From Niveibacterium terrae (lineage in GTDB: Bacteria > Pseudomonadota > Gammaproteobacteria > Burkholderiales > Rhodocyclaceae): a stretch of 64,000 nucleotides of DNA. The notes beneath the pieces were generated by a model, which was given only the letters and a program-made list of their open reading frames with translations, was not told where the DNA came from and searched no databases. Made by a program: the position numbers and the translations under genes. This document shows positions 26,674 through 35,444 of this stretch, piece after piece (positions within the stretch are counted from its first letter, which is position 1; each line of letters begins with the position of its first letter). The DNA lies in NCBI RefSeq assembly GCF_048213115.1, contig NZ_CP172404.1:2356001-2420000 (forward strand), given 5' to 3'.

Positions 26674-27063
26674 TTGCCTCAAGCGCGAGAAAAGACTTCC
26701 CGCCCCCTCATCCGATTCGCGCAGACCCCGAAGGCTTTCATCGGCTTTCAGGCTCTGTTCGCGAATGCGGTGGAATTCCTCCCAGCGCATGAAGCGGGCG
26801 AGATGCTCGCGCGGCGCGAAGGCGATGTCGTTTTCATCCCCGCCGGGCCGGAGTATCCGCACCAGATCATCAACACCTCCGGCGCGCCGCTAAAATACCT
26901 GTCGATCAGCACCCGGCAGGGCCCGCAGATCTTCTGCATCCCCCGATTCCGGTAAATTCCTGGCCCGCGCCAGGCGTGGGCAAACCGTCCATTTCGAGAC
27001 GATCCGCGCCGGAAGCAAGAGCGTCGACTACTGGGGGCGGGCCCTGACGGACGAAGGGCAGCG
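26674..27063 (+). pseudogene. Decayed cupin-domain gene
   Basis: The first frame gives ARREGDVVFIPAGPEYPHQI and then INTSGAPLKYLSISTRQGPQI, a cupin barrel second half. It breaks near 26945 and continues in another frame as DSGKFLARARRGQTVHFETI and SVDYWGRALTDEGQR, which is the normal continuation of such proteins. The N-terminal half, with the metal-binding histidines, is also missing or scrambled. So the gene has both a frameshift and a lost start. Confidence 0.6.
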
Positions 27064-27088
27064 CAATTTGACGCATCAAGGAATGGCA

Positions 27089-27493
27089 ATGACAGACACC
27101 GACGCTAGCCCGTCAGCGAATTCGACCGTGGACGCCCCGAACCGCGAGCCTGCGGATGTGGGCGCACGCGTCGCCGCTATTTACGCGCTGGTCGCGCATC
27201 GGCTCTCAGCTTTCTACGATCACGACCACTGGATCACCCAGGCCCAGGGAGCGGCGCTGTGCAACGACTGGCTGATGCGCTCGAAAAAGACCCTGTCGCA
27301 GACCGAGCGCAAGCAGCTCTCCGATCTGAGCGAGCAGATCGCCACGCAGATCAGGGATTCGCTGTCTCGCGAAGCCGGCCTCTATACGGCCCATGAGCTG
27401 ATGGAATCGCTCGACCCGCGCTACGTCTCGGAGCTTGGCGCCTCGATCATGGACGAATGCCTGCGCGTGCTGAAGGAATCGGACGCGCGCTGA
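27089..27493 (+). CDS. Hypothetical helical cytoplasmic protein
   Basis: 134 residues from ATG 27089, six bases after AAGGA; an in-frame ATG two codons earlier is closer to that site and less likely. After a disordered 30-residue start the protein is predicted helical by eye (VAAIYALVAHRLSAFYDHDH, TERKQLSDLSEQIATQIRDS). No membrane span, no catalytic motif, no family recognised. The frame upstream is continuous with the tail of the decayed cupin gene. Convergent with the efflux adaptor gene. Confidence 0.55.
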   Translation: MTDTDASPSANSTVDAPNREPADVGARVAAIYALVAHRLSAFYDHDHWITQAQGAALCNDWLMRSKKTLSQTERKQLSDLSEQIATQIRDSLSREAGLYTAHELMESLDPRYVSELGASIMDECLRVLKESDAR

Positions 27494-27511
27494 CGAGCCG
27501 CCCGGCGCGTT

Positions 27512-28639
27512 TCAGGATTTGGCCGCCGCCTGCACCGTAACGGACTCTCCCGGCTTCAAGGCTTGAAGATCGCGAACGATCACGCGTGAGTGCTCGTCCA
27601 CGCCCGATATGACCTCCTTCAGACCGGCCCGGCTGCGACCGATCGTCACGTCGAGCGCTTCGACCTTGTTGTCGGCATCGACCGTGAAGATCTGATCGCC
27701 CGAGCCTTGGTGCAGCACTGCGGAAGCGGGAACGACGAGCGCCTGCCTTTTGATCGCCAGCGTTCCGGAGACGAAGAGCCCGGCCTTGAAATTCGTATCG
27801 GTGGGCAGATCGACGTAGACGAAACCATTCCGCGTGCTCAGGTCTATCGTCGGGGAAACCTGCCGCACATGGGCCTTGATCTCCCGCCCCAGCGGACTCC
27901 TGATCACCACCTCCTGTCCCGCGGAGAGCTTCAGCAGCGTCTCGCCCTTGACCTCGGCCCGCCATTCGAGGCGGCCCTGGCGGATCAGCCGGAAGAGCTC
28001 GCTGCCCGCCCGGACGATCGCCCCTTCGGTCGCGAAACTCGCCGAGATCACTCCGTCATCGGGCGCAATCAGTGTCGCCGAATCGAGCTTGTGCTTCTGC
28101 GTCTTGACCTGGGCCTGGATCGCATCAAGGCGCGCCGTCGCCGTCTGCTTCTGGGTCTCGTACAGACTCAGATCCTGCTTGCTGACGCCGCCCGACGCGG
28201 CCAGACGCTTGGCGCGCGCCAGGGTCGCGTCGGCCTGCGCCAGGGTCGCCTGAGCTTCCAGCAGCTGGGCGTTCACGGCTTCCAGCTCCGCTTCGGCGGT
28301 GGCCGGGTTCAGCTGGGCGAGCACCTGCCCCTTCTTCACGACATCTCCGACGCTCACCTGAACGCTGAGCAAGCGCAGGCCGCCGACCTCGGTTCCGACG
28401 CTGATCTCCCGCCAGGGCATGATGTTGCCATGCGCTTCGATCTGGTCGGGCCACATCTGAAGCGTGGGCGTGACCAGCGCCACCTCGCGCAATGCGGGCG
28501 CAGACGCGGCAGCGGCAGGAGCGCTTGCGGCGGAAGAAGGTGCAGCCCCCGCCGAGCCGGCGGCGAAGAGCGGCGATGCGGCGGACAGCGCGATCGCGAC
28601 GAGCGCGGAGAAACGAACAGATTTCGACAGGGACATCAT
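27512..28639 (-). CDS. Efflux periplasmic adaptor (RND membrane fusion protein)
   Basis: 375 residues. The signal peptide region is LVAIALSAASPLFAAGSAGA. Next come an alanine-rich linker, the lipoyl half-motif VGDVVKKGQVLAQLNPATAE, a long helical hairpin (about 110-190: NAQLLEAQATLAQADATLAR), the second lipoyl half IAPDDGVISASFATEGAIVR, and the beta-barrel FKAGLFVSGTLAIKRQALVV. Such proteins bridge an inner membrane pump to a TolC-type channel. It follows the channel gene by eight bases, but no pump gene follows; the next gene is on the other strand. Confidence 0.88.
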   Translation of the reverse strand: MMSLSKSVRFSALVAIALSAASPLFAAGSAGAAPSSAASAPAAAASAPALREVALVTPTLQMWPDQIEAHGNIMPWREISVGTEVGGLRLLSVQVSVGDVVKKGQVLAQLNPATAEAELEAVNAQLLEAQATLAQADATLARAKRLAASGGVSKQDLSLYETQKQTATARLDAIQAQVKTQKHKLDSATLIAPDDGVISASFATEGAIVRAGSELFRLIRQGRLEWRAEVKGETLLKLSAGQEVVIRSPLGREIKAHVRQVSPTIDLSTRNGFVYVDLPTDTNFKAGLFVSGTLAIKRQALVVPASAVLHQGSGDQIFTVDADNKVEALDVTIGRSRAGLKEVISGVDEHSRVIVRDLQALKPGESVTVQAAAKS

Positions 28640-28647
28640 GACTGGAC

Positions 28648-30108
28648 TCACCAGGAGTTAGTTGCGGGCTCGCCGCGCATCGCGGTTTCTGGATCGGGAT
28701 CGTACTGGGACGCCCCGCCGGTGGCACGGTTCAGCGCGACCCAGGCCTGCAGCCTCTCCTTCTGGACACCGAGCAGGGTCTGCTGCGCATCGAGCATGGC
28801 GCGGCGCGCATCCTCGAGTTCGAGCAGATTGCTCGCCCCTTCCTTGTAGCGATCCTCGACCGTCGCGAAGAAGCGCTGGTATTCGCTGGCGGCAACGCGC
28901 GCATTCTCCGCACGCTCATCGGCCGCCGCATAGCGGGTCAAGCCATCCTCGACCTCCTGGATCGCGCTTCGCGCGCGAGCCTTGTAGTCGGCGAGCGATT
29001 CCTCGTAGCGGGACTTCGCGATCTCGACCGCGGCCTTGCGACGTCCTGCGTCGAAGATCGGCAGGCTCAGCGAAGGGCCGAAAGACCAGTTCCCGAAGGA
29101 CAACGCACCGCTCCCCGTCCCGCTGGTAACCGAATAGCCGAGGGAGCCGTTGAAGGCCAGGCGAGGATAGCGGTCCGCTTCGGCGAGACCGATGTCGGCC
29201 GATGCCGCGGCGAGCCTGCGCTCGGCGGCCCGGATGTCCGGGCGCTGCATCAAGGCCCGTTCCGGACTCTCGATGCTGAATCGCTTGGGCACGCGCAGCC
29301 GATCCAGCCCCATAGGCTTCTCGGCGAGAATAGCCATCAGGCTTGCACGGGGGACGCCGGTCAGAAAGGTCAGCAGGTTTTCGATCTTCCGGCACTGCGC
29401 CCGCGTCTCGGCAAGCCCGGTCCTCGCCTCGGCGACCGAGGCCTTGCTGCGTATGCCCTGATAGGGCGCGGTGAAGCCGGACTCGACGCTGGCGGCCGTC
29501 AGCTTCTCGGTCGCGATCCGGGAAGTCATGTCCTGCTCGCTCAGCGCAAGACTCGACTGGCAGGCCCGGTGGTTCAGATAGGCATCGGTCACGTCGGCCG
29601 AAAGGCTGACCCGCACGTCGTCCAGAGTCGCGACCTGGGCCTCCTCGCGCGCCAGCTCGCCCTCCTTGCCGCGCTTGACCGATCCGAACAGATCGAGCTC
29701 CCACGAAGAGTTCAAGGACAGCCAGGAGTCTGTCTCCACGGTGCCGCTGCTCGAAGAGCGCTCACTCCCGCCCTTGGCGCCGACCGTCGGACTTCCCGCC
29801 GCCTTGGCCTGACCGTACTCGAGGCGTGACTGCGCCAGCTTCGCCTTCGCCGCTTCGAGGCTAGGGCTGGAGACGAAAGCCGCGTCGATCAACTTGTTCA
29901 GGATCGGATCGGCGAGCTTATTCCACCACTGGGGCCAGGGATCAGCGGGAGCGCCGGCGGAATCGGCGGGCGAAGTCCACTGTGCTGGCACATCGGTTTC
30001 GGGCAGCTTCGGGGCCTTATAGTCGGGCCCGACGGTCATGCATCCGGTGAGCGAGAAAAACAGGCAGAGGGCGCCCCATCTGGCTCGGGGCGCAATACGG
30101 CGGAACAT
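28648..30108 (-). CDS. Efflux outer membrane lipoprotein channel (NodT/OprM type)
   Basis: 486 residues. The lipobox LTGC is at residues 19-22 after a signal peptide, so the mature protein is lipid-anchored; MTVGPDYKAPKLPE is the classic start of the family. Two repeated outer membrane efflux domains follow (about 65-260 and 285-470), with PSLEAAKAKLAQSRLEYGQA and RPDIRAAERRLAAASADIGL as the matching helices. It forms the outer channel of a tripartite exporter with the adaptor behind it. Confidence 0.92.
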   Translation of the reverse strand: MFRRIAPRARWGALCLFFSLTGCMTVGPDYKAPKLPETDVPAQWTSPADSAGAPADPWPQWWNKLADPILNKLIDAAFVSSPSLEAAKAKLAQSRLEYGQAKAAGSPTVGAKGGSERSSSSGTVETDSWLSLNSSWELDLFGSVKRGKEGELAREEAQVATLDDVRVSLSADVTDAYLNHRACQSSLALSEQDMTSRIATEKLTAASVESGFTAPYQGIRSKASVAEARTGLAETRAQCRKIENLLTFLTGVPRASLMAILAEKPMGLDRLRVPKRFSIESPERALMQRPDIRAAERRLAAASADIGLAEADRYPRLAFNGSLGYSVTSGTGSGALSFGNWSFGPSLSLPIFDAGRRKAAVEIAKSRYEESLADYKARARSAIQEVEDGLTRYAAADERAENARVAASEYQRFFATVEDRYKEGASNLLELEDARRAMLDAQQTLLGVQKERLQAWVALNRATGGASQYDPDPETAMRGEPATNSW

Positions 30109-30380
30109 CGTTATCCTTTTCCGGGCCTTGGCGTTCGAGCAAAACCGCCCCCGCGGGGGACTACACCGATCAGAGGTGGCTCAGACTGGCCCGCCCGGAA
30201 AGATGACGTGATGTCCCCGCCACGTCAAACCGTGTTTTGACACAGCTTGTATCAGAGCCTCGCCGGGCGATCCGTGCCCCTGAATTCTGCGCAGGGCCCA
30301 ACAATAGTTGGCCCCGACAGGCTCTTTGGAAGCGTAGACTGCGAAGCTATCGCCCCTCACCGAACGGATCAGGAGAGAAA

Positions 30381-30767
30381 ATGATCGATCATATCGGCGT
30401 CACGGTCAGCGACTTCGCGAAAAGCCGTGATTTCTATGCACAAGCTCTGGCTCCAATAGGCTACCAGCTGATTGCCGAGATTCCCGCCTCGGTGACCGGA
30501 CACGCCGACACGGCCGGATTCGGCGCGCCCCCCATCCCCGACTTCTGGATCGGCCAGGGCACGCCCAACAATCCCCCGGTCCACATCGCATTCCAGGTCG
30601 GCAATCGTGCCCTCGTCGACGCCTTTCACAAGGCCGCCCTCGCCGCGGGCGGGCGCGACAGCGGAGGGCCGGGCCTTCGTCCTCTCTATCATCCGGACTA
30701 TTACGGGGCCTTCGTGCTCGACCCCGACGGCCATAACATCGAAGCGGTTTGCCACTTGCCGGAGTGA
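30381..30767 (+). CDS. VOC-family (glyoxalase/dioxygenase fold) protein
   Basis: 128 residues from ATG 30381 behind GGAGAG. It begins MIDHIGVTVSDFAKSRDFYA and ends YGAFVLDPDGHNIEAVCH, the two beta-alpha-beta halves of the VOC fold. The metal-ligand His4 and Glu near 122 (NIEAV) are in place. Function in this large family (glyoxalase, dioxygenase, antibiotic binding) cannot be told from sequence. It stands alone between divergent and unrelated genes. Confidence 0.85.
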   Translation: MIDHIGVTVSDFAKSRDFYAQALAPIGYQLIAEIPASVTGHADTAGFGAPPIPDFWIGQGTPNNPPVHIAFQVGNRALVDAFHKAALAAGGRDSGGPGLRPLYHPDYYGAFVLDPDGHNIEAVCHLPE

Positions 30768-30861
30768 GCGGAAGCGACACGGATCCGCCGGCCGGCCGCG
30801 ACACGCCCATGACCTGGAACGGGATCACACCAGGCAAGCAGAACAGCTACCTTGCGCAGCG

Positions 30862-31515
30862 ATGTCGTATCGAACCCACAAGCTCAGCGAAGTCAAGGCG
30901 GTCTATTCGACGATGAAAAACAATCTGAAACCCACAGCCTTCCCTTCGCTGCAGTGGTCAGCCCAACAGCGGCGCGATTCGCTGGACAAGCTCTGTGCCT
31001 GGGCCACCGAAAAGGGTGACGACGCAATCGCCTGGTATTTCTCCAAGAAGTCCGCGCATCAGATCTTCTGCCGGATATTCCGGGTAAGCGCCATCCTCCT
31101 CGTCGCCTTCTCGGGAATCCTGCCTCTGCTCAACGAAGTCACCCACAACGCGATTCATTCGCTGTGGTCGGCCCTTGCGCTGGCCATCGCGGTGACTCTG
31201 GTCCTGCTGGACCGCTTCTATGGCTTCACGAGCGGCTGGATACGCTTCATGCTGGCCGGCCAGCAGATCGCCCAGCTGCTCGAGGACTTCCAGCTCGAGA
31301 TCGAAAGACAGAAGCTGCTGTGGCGCGAGGACATCCCCTCCCAGCAGGAAACCCTGGCCATGATCGACGCGAACCAGTGCTTTCTTGACCGCCTGCAGGA
31401 CATCGTCAGGAAGGAGACGCAGCAGTGGGCGCGAGAGTTCTCCGAGGTTCTGAAGCAGATCGACGAACAGATCAAACTCAAGCCGACGGGCACCGGAGAT
31501 CCGCGCAAGCCATGA
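30862..31515 (+). CDS. SLATT-domain two-span membrane protein
   Basis: 217 residues from ATG 30862; no strong ribosome site, and a later ATG at about 30913 is possible. Two adjacent membrane spans (VSAILLVAFSGILPLLNEV, about 75-95, and LWSALALAIAVTLVLLDRFY, about 101-120) are followed by GFTSGWIRFMLAGQQIAQLL and a helical tail. This pattern is that of SLATT domains, which act as membrane effectors in nucleotide-signal and reverse-transcriptase defence systems. No sensor or nucleotide synthase partner is next to it. Confidence 0.65.
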   Translation: MSYRTHKLSEVKAVYSTMKNNLKPTAFPSLQWSAQQRRDSLDKLCAWATEKGDDAIAWYFSKKSAHQIFCRIFRVSAILLVAFSGILPLLNEVTHNAIHSLWSALALAIAVTLVLLDRFYGFTSGWIRFMLAGQQIAQLLEDFQLEIERQKLLWREDIPSQQETLAMIDANQCFLDRLQDIVRKETQQWAREFSEVLKQIDEQIKLKPTGTGDPRKP

Positions 31516-31558
31516 ATCCGGACGCGCGCGAAACCGGCCCCGAAGTCCGCAGGCTAGG

Positions 31559-32122
31559 CTAGCGCTTGATCGGTGAGATCTTGGTGCCTTCGATCGAGAG
31601 CGTGGCCATCAGACCCTGCTGGTCGAAAATGAAGGCATAGGCATCATCTTTGAGCGTCGACGACGTGAGGTTTCTGGCGACGCCCTCATTGACCGCGACC
31701 ACCGATGGTCCAACGCCGATTTCCCAGCCCTTGGACTTGTCGAGGTATTTGACGGCCTTGTTGCTCATCAGGAAGACGACGTAGCTGTACGACTCGGCGC
31801 CGGCCTGCCAGCCCCACGAAGCGGAAACCGAATTGTAGTAACCGGCTGGCTGGCCACCTTTCATCAGAACACCTTCGCCATAGGCGCCGCCGAAGACCAG
31901 TCCGGCTTTGACGATGTTGGGGAAAACAAGAATCCCCTTGGCATGTTTGCCGATGGTTTCGGCGGTCGGATTGGTCTTGTAGAGTTTTTCGAGCGCCTGC
32001 GCGGCGTCACGGCTGAGGTCTTCGGCCGTCGCGGCGATGGCTTGGCTGCTGAGCGCAGCCAGAGAAACGGCAGAGACGGCCACCAACAGAAGGCTTTTCA
32101 TCGAGCGTACGAGGGAGGTCAT
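31559..32122 (-). CDS. SYLF-domain lipid-binding protein (Ysc84 family)
   Basis: 187 residues; the start at 32122 has AAAGGA seven bases before, and one two codons earlier is closer than usual. The signal peptide is SLLLVAVSAVSLAALSSQAIA. The body is a complete SYLF domain: ILVFPNIVKAGLVFGGAYGEGVLM, SASWGWQAGAESYSYVVFLM and KGWEIGVGPSVVAVNEG. The bacterial proteins are periplasmic and of unclear role; they bind lipids in eukaryotes. Confidence 0.85.
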   Translation of the reverse strand: MTSLVRSMKSLLLVAVSAVSLAALSSQAIAATAEDLSRDAAQALEKLYKTNPTAETIGKHAKGILVFPNIVKAGLVFGGAYGEGVLMKGGQPAGYYNSVSASWGWQAGAESYSYVVFLMSNKAVKYLDKSKGWEIGVGPSVVAVNEGVARNLTSSTLKDDAYAFIFDQQGLMATLSIEGTKISPIKR

Positions 32123-32530
32123 GATCATGTCCTTTAAGTCGATTGAAGCAACGCGGCAGGAAAGCAGGCGCTTTTAACTGTATCCGGACGATCAGCACGG
32201 GGCAGCTTGAGTCTTGAATTCCTGTAGGCAGGCTAGCCTGCCGGGGTCTTGCGCACCGTGCGCCAGAACACATATCTCCGAGCCTTTTACCAGTCCAATC
32301 GCATAGCGTTTGGTGCAACGGAACCCAAAGAGCCGCGTCGGACAGCACCCAGACAAATCAAGCCACCTTCATTGGGTCGAGTTTCAGAATACGGTTCACG
32401 CTCCCCCTGCGAAGTTACAGGTAAGGGAATTCCTTGCCTTCAAGGGACAAGCGATTGAAGCAAGCCGCTCTCGCCAGAGCCGGGGCCTTACTCCGTTAGC
32501 ACATCAAAGGCGCTGATCTATCAAAAACAA
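32123..32530. other. Intergenic region before the IS1595-like element; one palindrome
   Basis: No coding frame here is convincing. A perfect 16-bp palindrome GGCAGGCTAGCCTGCC occupies 32227-32242 about 100 bases upstream of the SYLF gene; it could be an operator or the stem of a transcript, and it contains CTAG. Beyond it I see nothing recognisable. Confidence 0.4.
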
Positions 32531-33582
32531 GGCTATGTCCCCGAAGTGTGTTGCGGGGCAGGCTATGCTGAAGGCATCCGCCTCAACCGGAGTTGGATCA
32601 TGGATGCCCAAGCCTTTCGTCACTGGCTCAAACAAGCCTCCGAACTGACGCCCAGCCAGAAACAGAGCCTGCTCCGGATGCTCGCACTCCCCACGAGCCC
32701 GCTCGGCAAGGGCTCGGCTGCGGCGCCGCCCGAGCTTCCGGATCTGCCCGACTGTCCCCACTGCCATGCCGAGGCGGGCAATCTCAGGCCTTGGGGATTC
32801 ACGCGTGGCCTGGCGCGCTACCGTTGCCAATGCTGCCGGCGAACCTGCACCGCGCTGACGGGCTCTTCTCTGGCGCGGCTCCAGCACCCGGACCAATGGA
32901 GCGCTTACGCCCAGGCCTTGATCGACGGTCTGTCCGTGCGCGCAGCCGCCCAGATCTGCGGCCTCAGCAAGAACACGTCCTTCCTCTGGCGGCATCGCTT
33001 CCTGGCGCTGATCGCCGAACACCGCGATGAGCATGAAGCCGGGATCGTCGAGGCGGGTGAAACCTTCTTTCGCGAATCCTTCAAGGGGCAGCGGCACATC
33101 CCGCGCCCGGCGCGCCAGCGCGGCGGGCTAGGCAGGGCGCCGGACACGGACGCCGCGCAGATTCCGGTGCTGGTGGTTCGCGACCGCTCGGGGCATACGG
33201 CGGACTTCAAACTGGACAGGCTCGATGCGGCGCAGCTCGCTGAGCGGCTCAAACCGCTGGTGTATGCCGATGTGCTGCTGTGCACCGATGACGCAGCCGC
33301 CTATGCCGATTTCGCCCGCGCGGCACAGCTCACGCACGTCGCGGTGCGGGAGCCGCCCGGGCGACGCAGCCAGGGCGGCGCGTATCACATCCAGAACGTC
33401 AGCGCCTATCACGGCCGCCTCCAGAGCTGGATGGCACGCTTCCATGGCGTGGCCACGCGCTACCTGGACAACTATCTGGGCTGGCGCCGCATGCTCGAGC
33501 GTTACGGCGACTCGATCACCCCGCAACACTGCCTCGACGAGGCGCTCGGCAGAGGTTTGCAACATGGATTGGGGACATAGCC
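32531..33582 (+). mobile_element. IS1595-family insertion sequence, 1052 bp
   Basis: GGCTATGTCCCC at 32531 has its inverted copy GGGGACATAGCC ending at 33582; about 13 of the first 14 bases match. These termini and one zinc-ribbon transposase define the element. I see no direct repeat of 8 bp on the two sides (AAAAACAA against ATACGTTT), so the flanks have changed or rearranged since insertion. Confidence 0.8.
32600..33580 (+). CDS. IS1595-family transposase
   Basis: 326 residues from ATG 32600. The N-terminal zinc ribbon has DCPHCHAEAG (about 50-59) and RYRCQCCRRTCTALTGSS (about 73-90). A helix-turn-helix (VRAAAQICGLSKNTSFLWRH) and a DDE-type core follow, with Asp in LVVRDRSGHT, Asp in LCTDDAAAYADFAR and the NVSAYHGRLQSWMARFHGVA block. 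The frame is intact and its TAG stop lies in the right terminal repeat. It may be active. Confidence 0.88.
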   Translation: MDAQAFRHWLKQASELTPSQKQSLLRMLALPTSPLGKGSAAAPPELPDLPDCPHCHAEAGNLRPWGFTRGLARYRCQCCRRTCTALTGSSLARLQHPDQWSAYAQALIDGLSVRAAAQICGLSKNTSFLWRHRFLALIAEHRDEHEAGIVEAGETFFRESFKGQRHIPRPARQRGGLGRAPDTDAAQIPVLVVRDRSGHTADFKLDRLDAAQLAERLKPLVYADVLLCTDDAAAYADFARAAQLTHVAVREPPGRRSQGGAYHIQNVSAYHGRLQSWMARFHGVATRYLDNYLGWRRMLERYGDSITPQHCLDEALGRGLQHGLGT

Positions 33583-33816
33583 ATACGTTTCACCGTTTCA
33601 CCTGATCCTTGAGACCACAAAGTCCGCAGCCCCCGACGATCGCGAAGCCAACTCACCCTCACGCTTAGGGCATTCTGTGCCCATCCGCACTGTCGGCAGC
33701 TTGATCGAGAGGACAGAAGCGGACGACCGGGTACGCCGGAAGAGCGAGGACTCGCGGCTTCGCAAGCGGGGCGGACCCCGCAGCCCCGTGAGCTCAAACC
33801 ACTCGGCGCATGGTGG

Positions 33817-33954
33817 TCACGACAGCCGCCCGTAGCAGAGCACTTCGATCGCCCCGCACCGAGGCTCGACCGTTGAAGCCTCGCTGCGGAGCCCGACGAT
33901 CGCGTCCGCGCCCGGCGCCGTCGCGTGCTCAAGCATGTCTTGACAGGACTCCCC
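33817..33954 (-). pseudogene. C-terminal remnant of a YbjQ/UPF0145-type protein
   Basis: The minus strand reads CQDMLEHATAPGADAIVGLR and ends GAIEVLCYGRLS. This matches the end of the UPF0145 pentameric heavy-metal-binding-like family (GADAVVG...E-YGTA). A stop codon cuts it off about 45 codons from the end, so only a fragment remains. It lies between the IS1595-like element and an MFS gene. Confidence 0.5.
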
Positions 33955-34036
33955 TCACATCGTGTGGATAAGCCCCGATCCTCCCTGGAAAGTCCGGGAA
34001 AACGTCGACGAACTCAGGCCGCCGACCGCATCCCGC

Positions 34037-35329
34037 TCAAGAGGCTTCGAGTTCCTGCCGCAATCCCGCGCTGCGCGCCAGCTCCCAGACCAGCAGACAG
34101 AGCACGCTGAAAACCGCACCGGCGAGCGCGACGCCCGACCAGCCGCCCCGCGAATACGCGAAGGCCGAGACAAAGGAACCCAGCGCACCGCCAGCGAAAT
34201 AGCAGCTCATGTAGGCGGCGGTCAGTCGACTGCGCGCCTCGGGTCGGATGCGATAGATCGCCCCCTGATTGCTGACGTGGATCATCAGCACCGCCATGTC
34301 CAGAAGCAGGATGCCGAGGATCAGCAAGCTCAGGGAATGCGCGCCGGCCAGCAGGGGCCACCAGGAGAGCAGCAGCGCAAGGCAGCCCAGCCGGGTCGCG
34401 CTCTTCCCCTGACCGCGATCGCTCATCCGGCCAGCCAGGCTCGCAGCGACGACGCCGGCCGCGCCGGCGAGCCCGAACAAGCCTATCGTGCCGGTCGCAA
34501 ACCGGAAGGGCGGTGCGGCCAACATGAAGGCGAGCGAAGTCCACAGCACGCTGAACGACGCGAAGGACAACGCGCCCAGCGCGGCGCGCAAACGCAGCTC
34601 GCCCTCCTCGCGCAGCAGCACGAAGACAGAGGCCAAGAGCTGCGGATAGGACAGGCGATGCGCCGGCCTCTGCCCGGGCAGACGGCGTACCAGGATCACC
34701 GCGAGCAGCACCAGAGCCAAGGCTCCGGCCCAGTAGACGGTGCGCCAGCCGCCCAGGCCGGCCAGAGCACCGGCGGCCGTGCGCGCGAGCAGCACGCCCA
34801 GCAGCAGGCCGCTCATGATTGTGCCGACGACGCTGCCGCGCTTGCCGGGCGCCGCCAGAGTCGCCGCAACCGGGATCAGGATCTGGGCGAGCACCGAACA
34901 GAGGCCGGCCAAGGCCGTGCCCACAAGGATTCCACCCAGACCGGGCGAGAGCGCGGTCAGCAACAGCCCCAGAGCGGTCAGCAAGGACACGCCGACAACG
35001 AGGCGGCGGGGCTCGATCAGGTCGCCCAGCGGCACGATCAACAGCAGGCCCAGCGCATAGCCGAGCTGGGCGGTCGTCACGATGGCCCCCGCCTGAGCGA
35101 CCGAGACGCCGATCTCGTGCGCCAGTTCGGGCAGCAGAGGCTGAGCGTAGTAGTCGGAGGCAACGGCCACCCCGGCCGCGACCGCCATCAGCCGCACCAG
35201 GGCCGGGCTCAGGCCGCCTCCGGCAAGGCCGGCTGGCGCGCACTTAGGCTCAGCCCCCTCGACGGGGACTGCTTGATGGCCAGGATTTGGCGCGGCGGCT
35301 CCGCGCAGTTGGACTGCATCGCGACTCAT
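34037..35329 (-). CDS. MFS transporter, probable drug or metabolite exporter
   Basis: 430 residues from ATG 35329, with GGGAGG four bases before. Twelve membrane spans can be traced from residue 40 on, beginning with LVRLMAVAAGVAVASDYYAQ and PLLPELAHEIGVSVAQAGAI. The loop 2-3 motif is GDLIEPRRLVVG, close to the GX3DRXGRR signature. It resembles exporters of the YgaY/YtbD type (PLLPxLA start). It is divergent from an AraC-type gene across 115 bases, which is likely its regulator. Confidence 0.88.
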   Translation of the reverse strand: MSRDAVQLRGAAAPNPGHQAVPVEGAEPKCAPAGLAGGGLSPALVRLMAVAAGVAVASDYYAQPLLPELAHEIGVSVAQAGAIVTTAQLGYALGLLLIVPLGDLIEPRRLVVGVSLLTALGLLLTALSPGLGGILVGTALAGLCSVLAQILIPVAATLAAPGKRGSVVGTIMSGLLLGVLLARTAAGALAGLGGWRTVYWAGALALVLLAVILVRRLPGQRPAHRLSYPQLLASVFVLLREEGELRLRAALGALSFASFSVLWTSLAFMLAAPPFRFATGTIGLFGLAGAAGVVAASLAGRMSDRGQGKSATRLGCLALLLSWWPLLAGAHSLSLLILGILLLDMAVLMIHVSNQGAIYRIRPEARSRLTAAYMSCYFAGGALGSFVSAFAYSRGGWSGVALAGAVFSVLCLLVWELARSAGLRQELEAS

Positions 35330-35444
35330 CGGACCTCCCGTATCGAAAGGAGGCATTGTGTCGGGCGTCCGATCGACCGTCTGGCGCGCATCTGCCAGAA
35401 TGCGTCGAGCAGATGACAGCCTGTCAGAGCGCAGCGGAGGAAGA

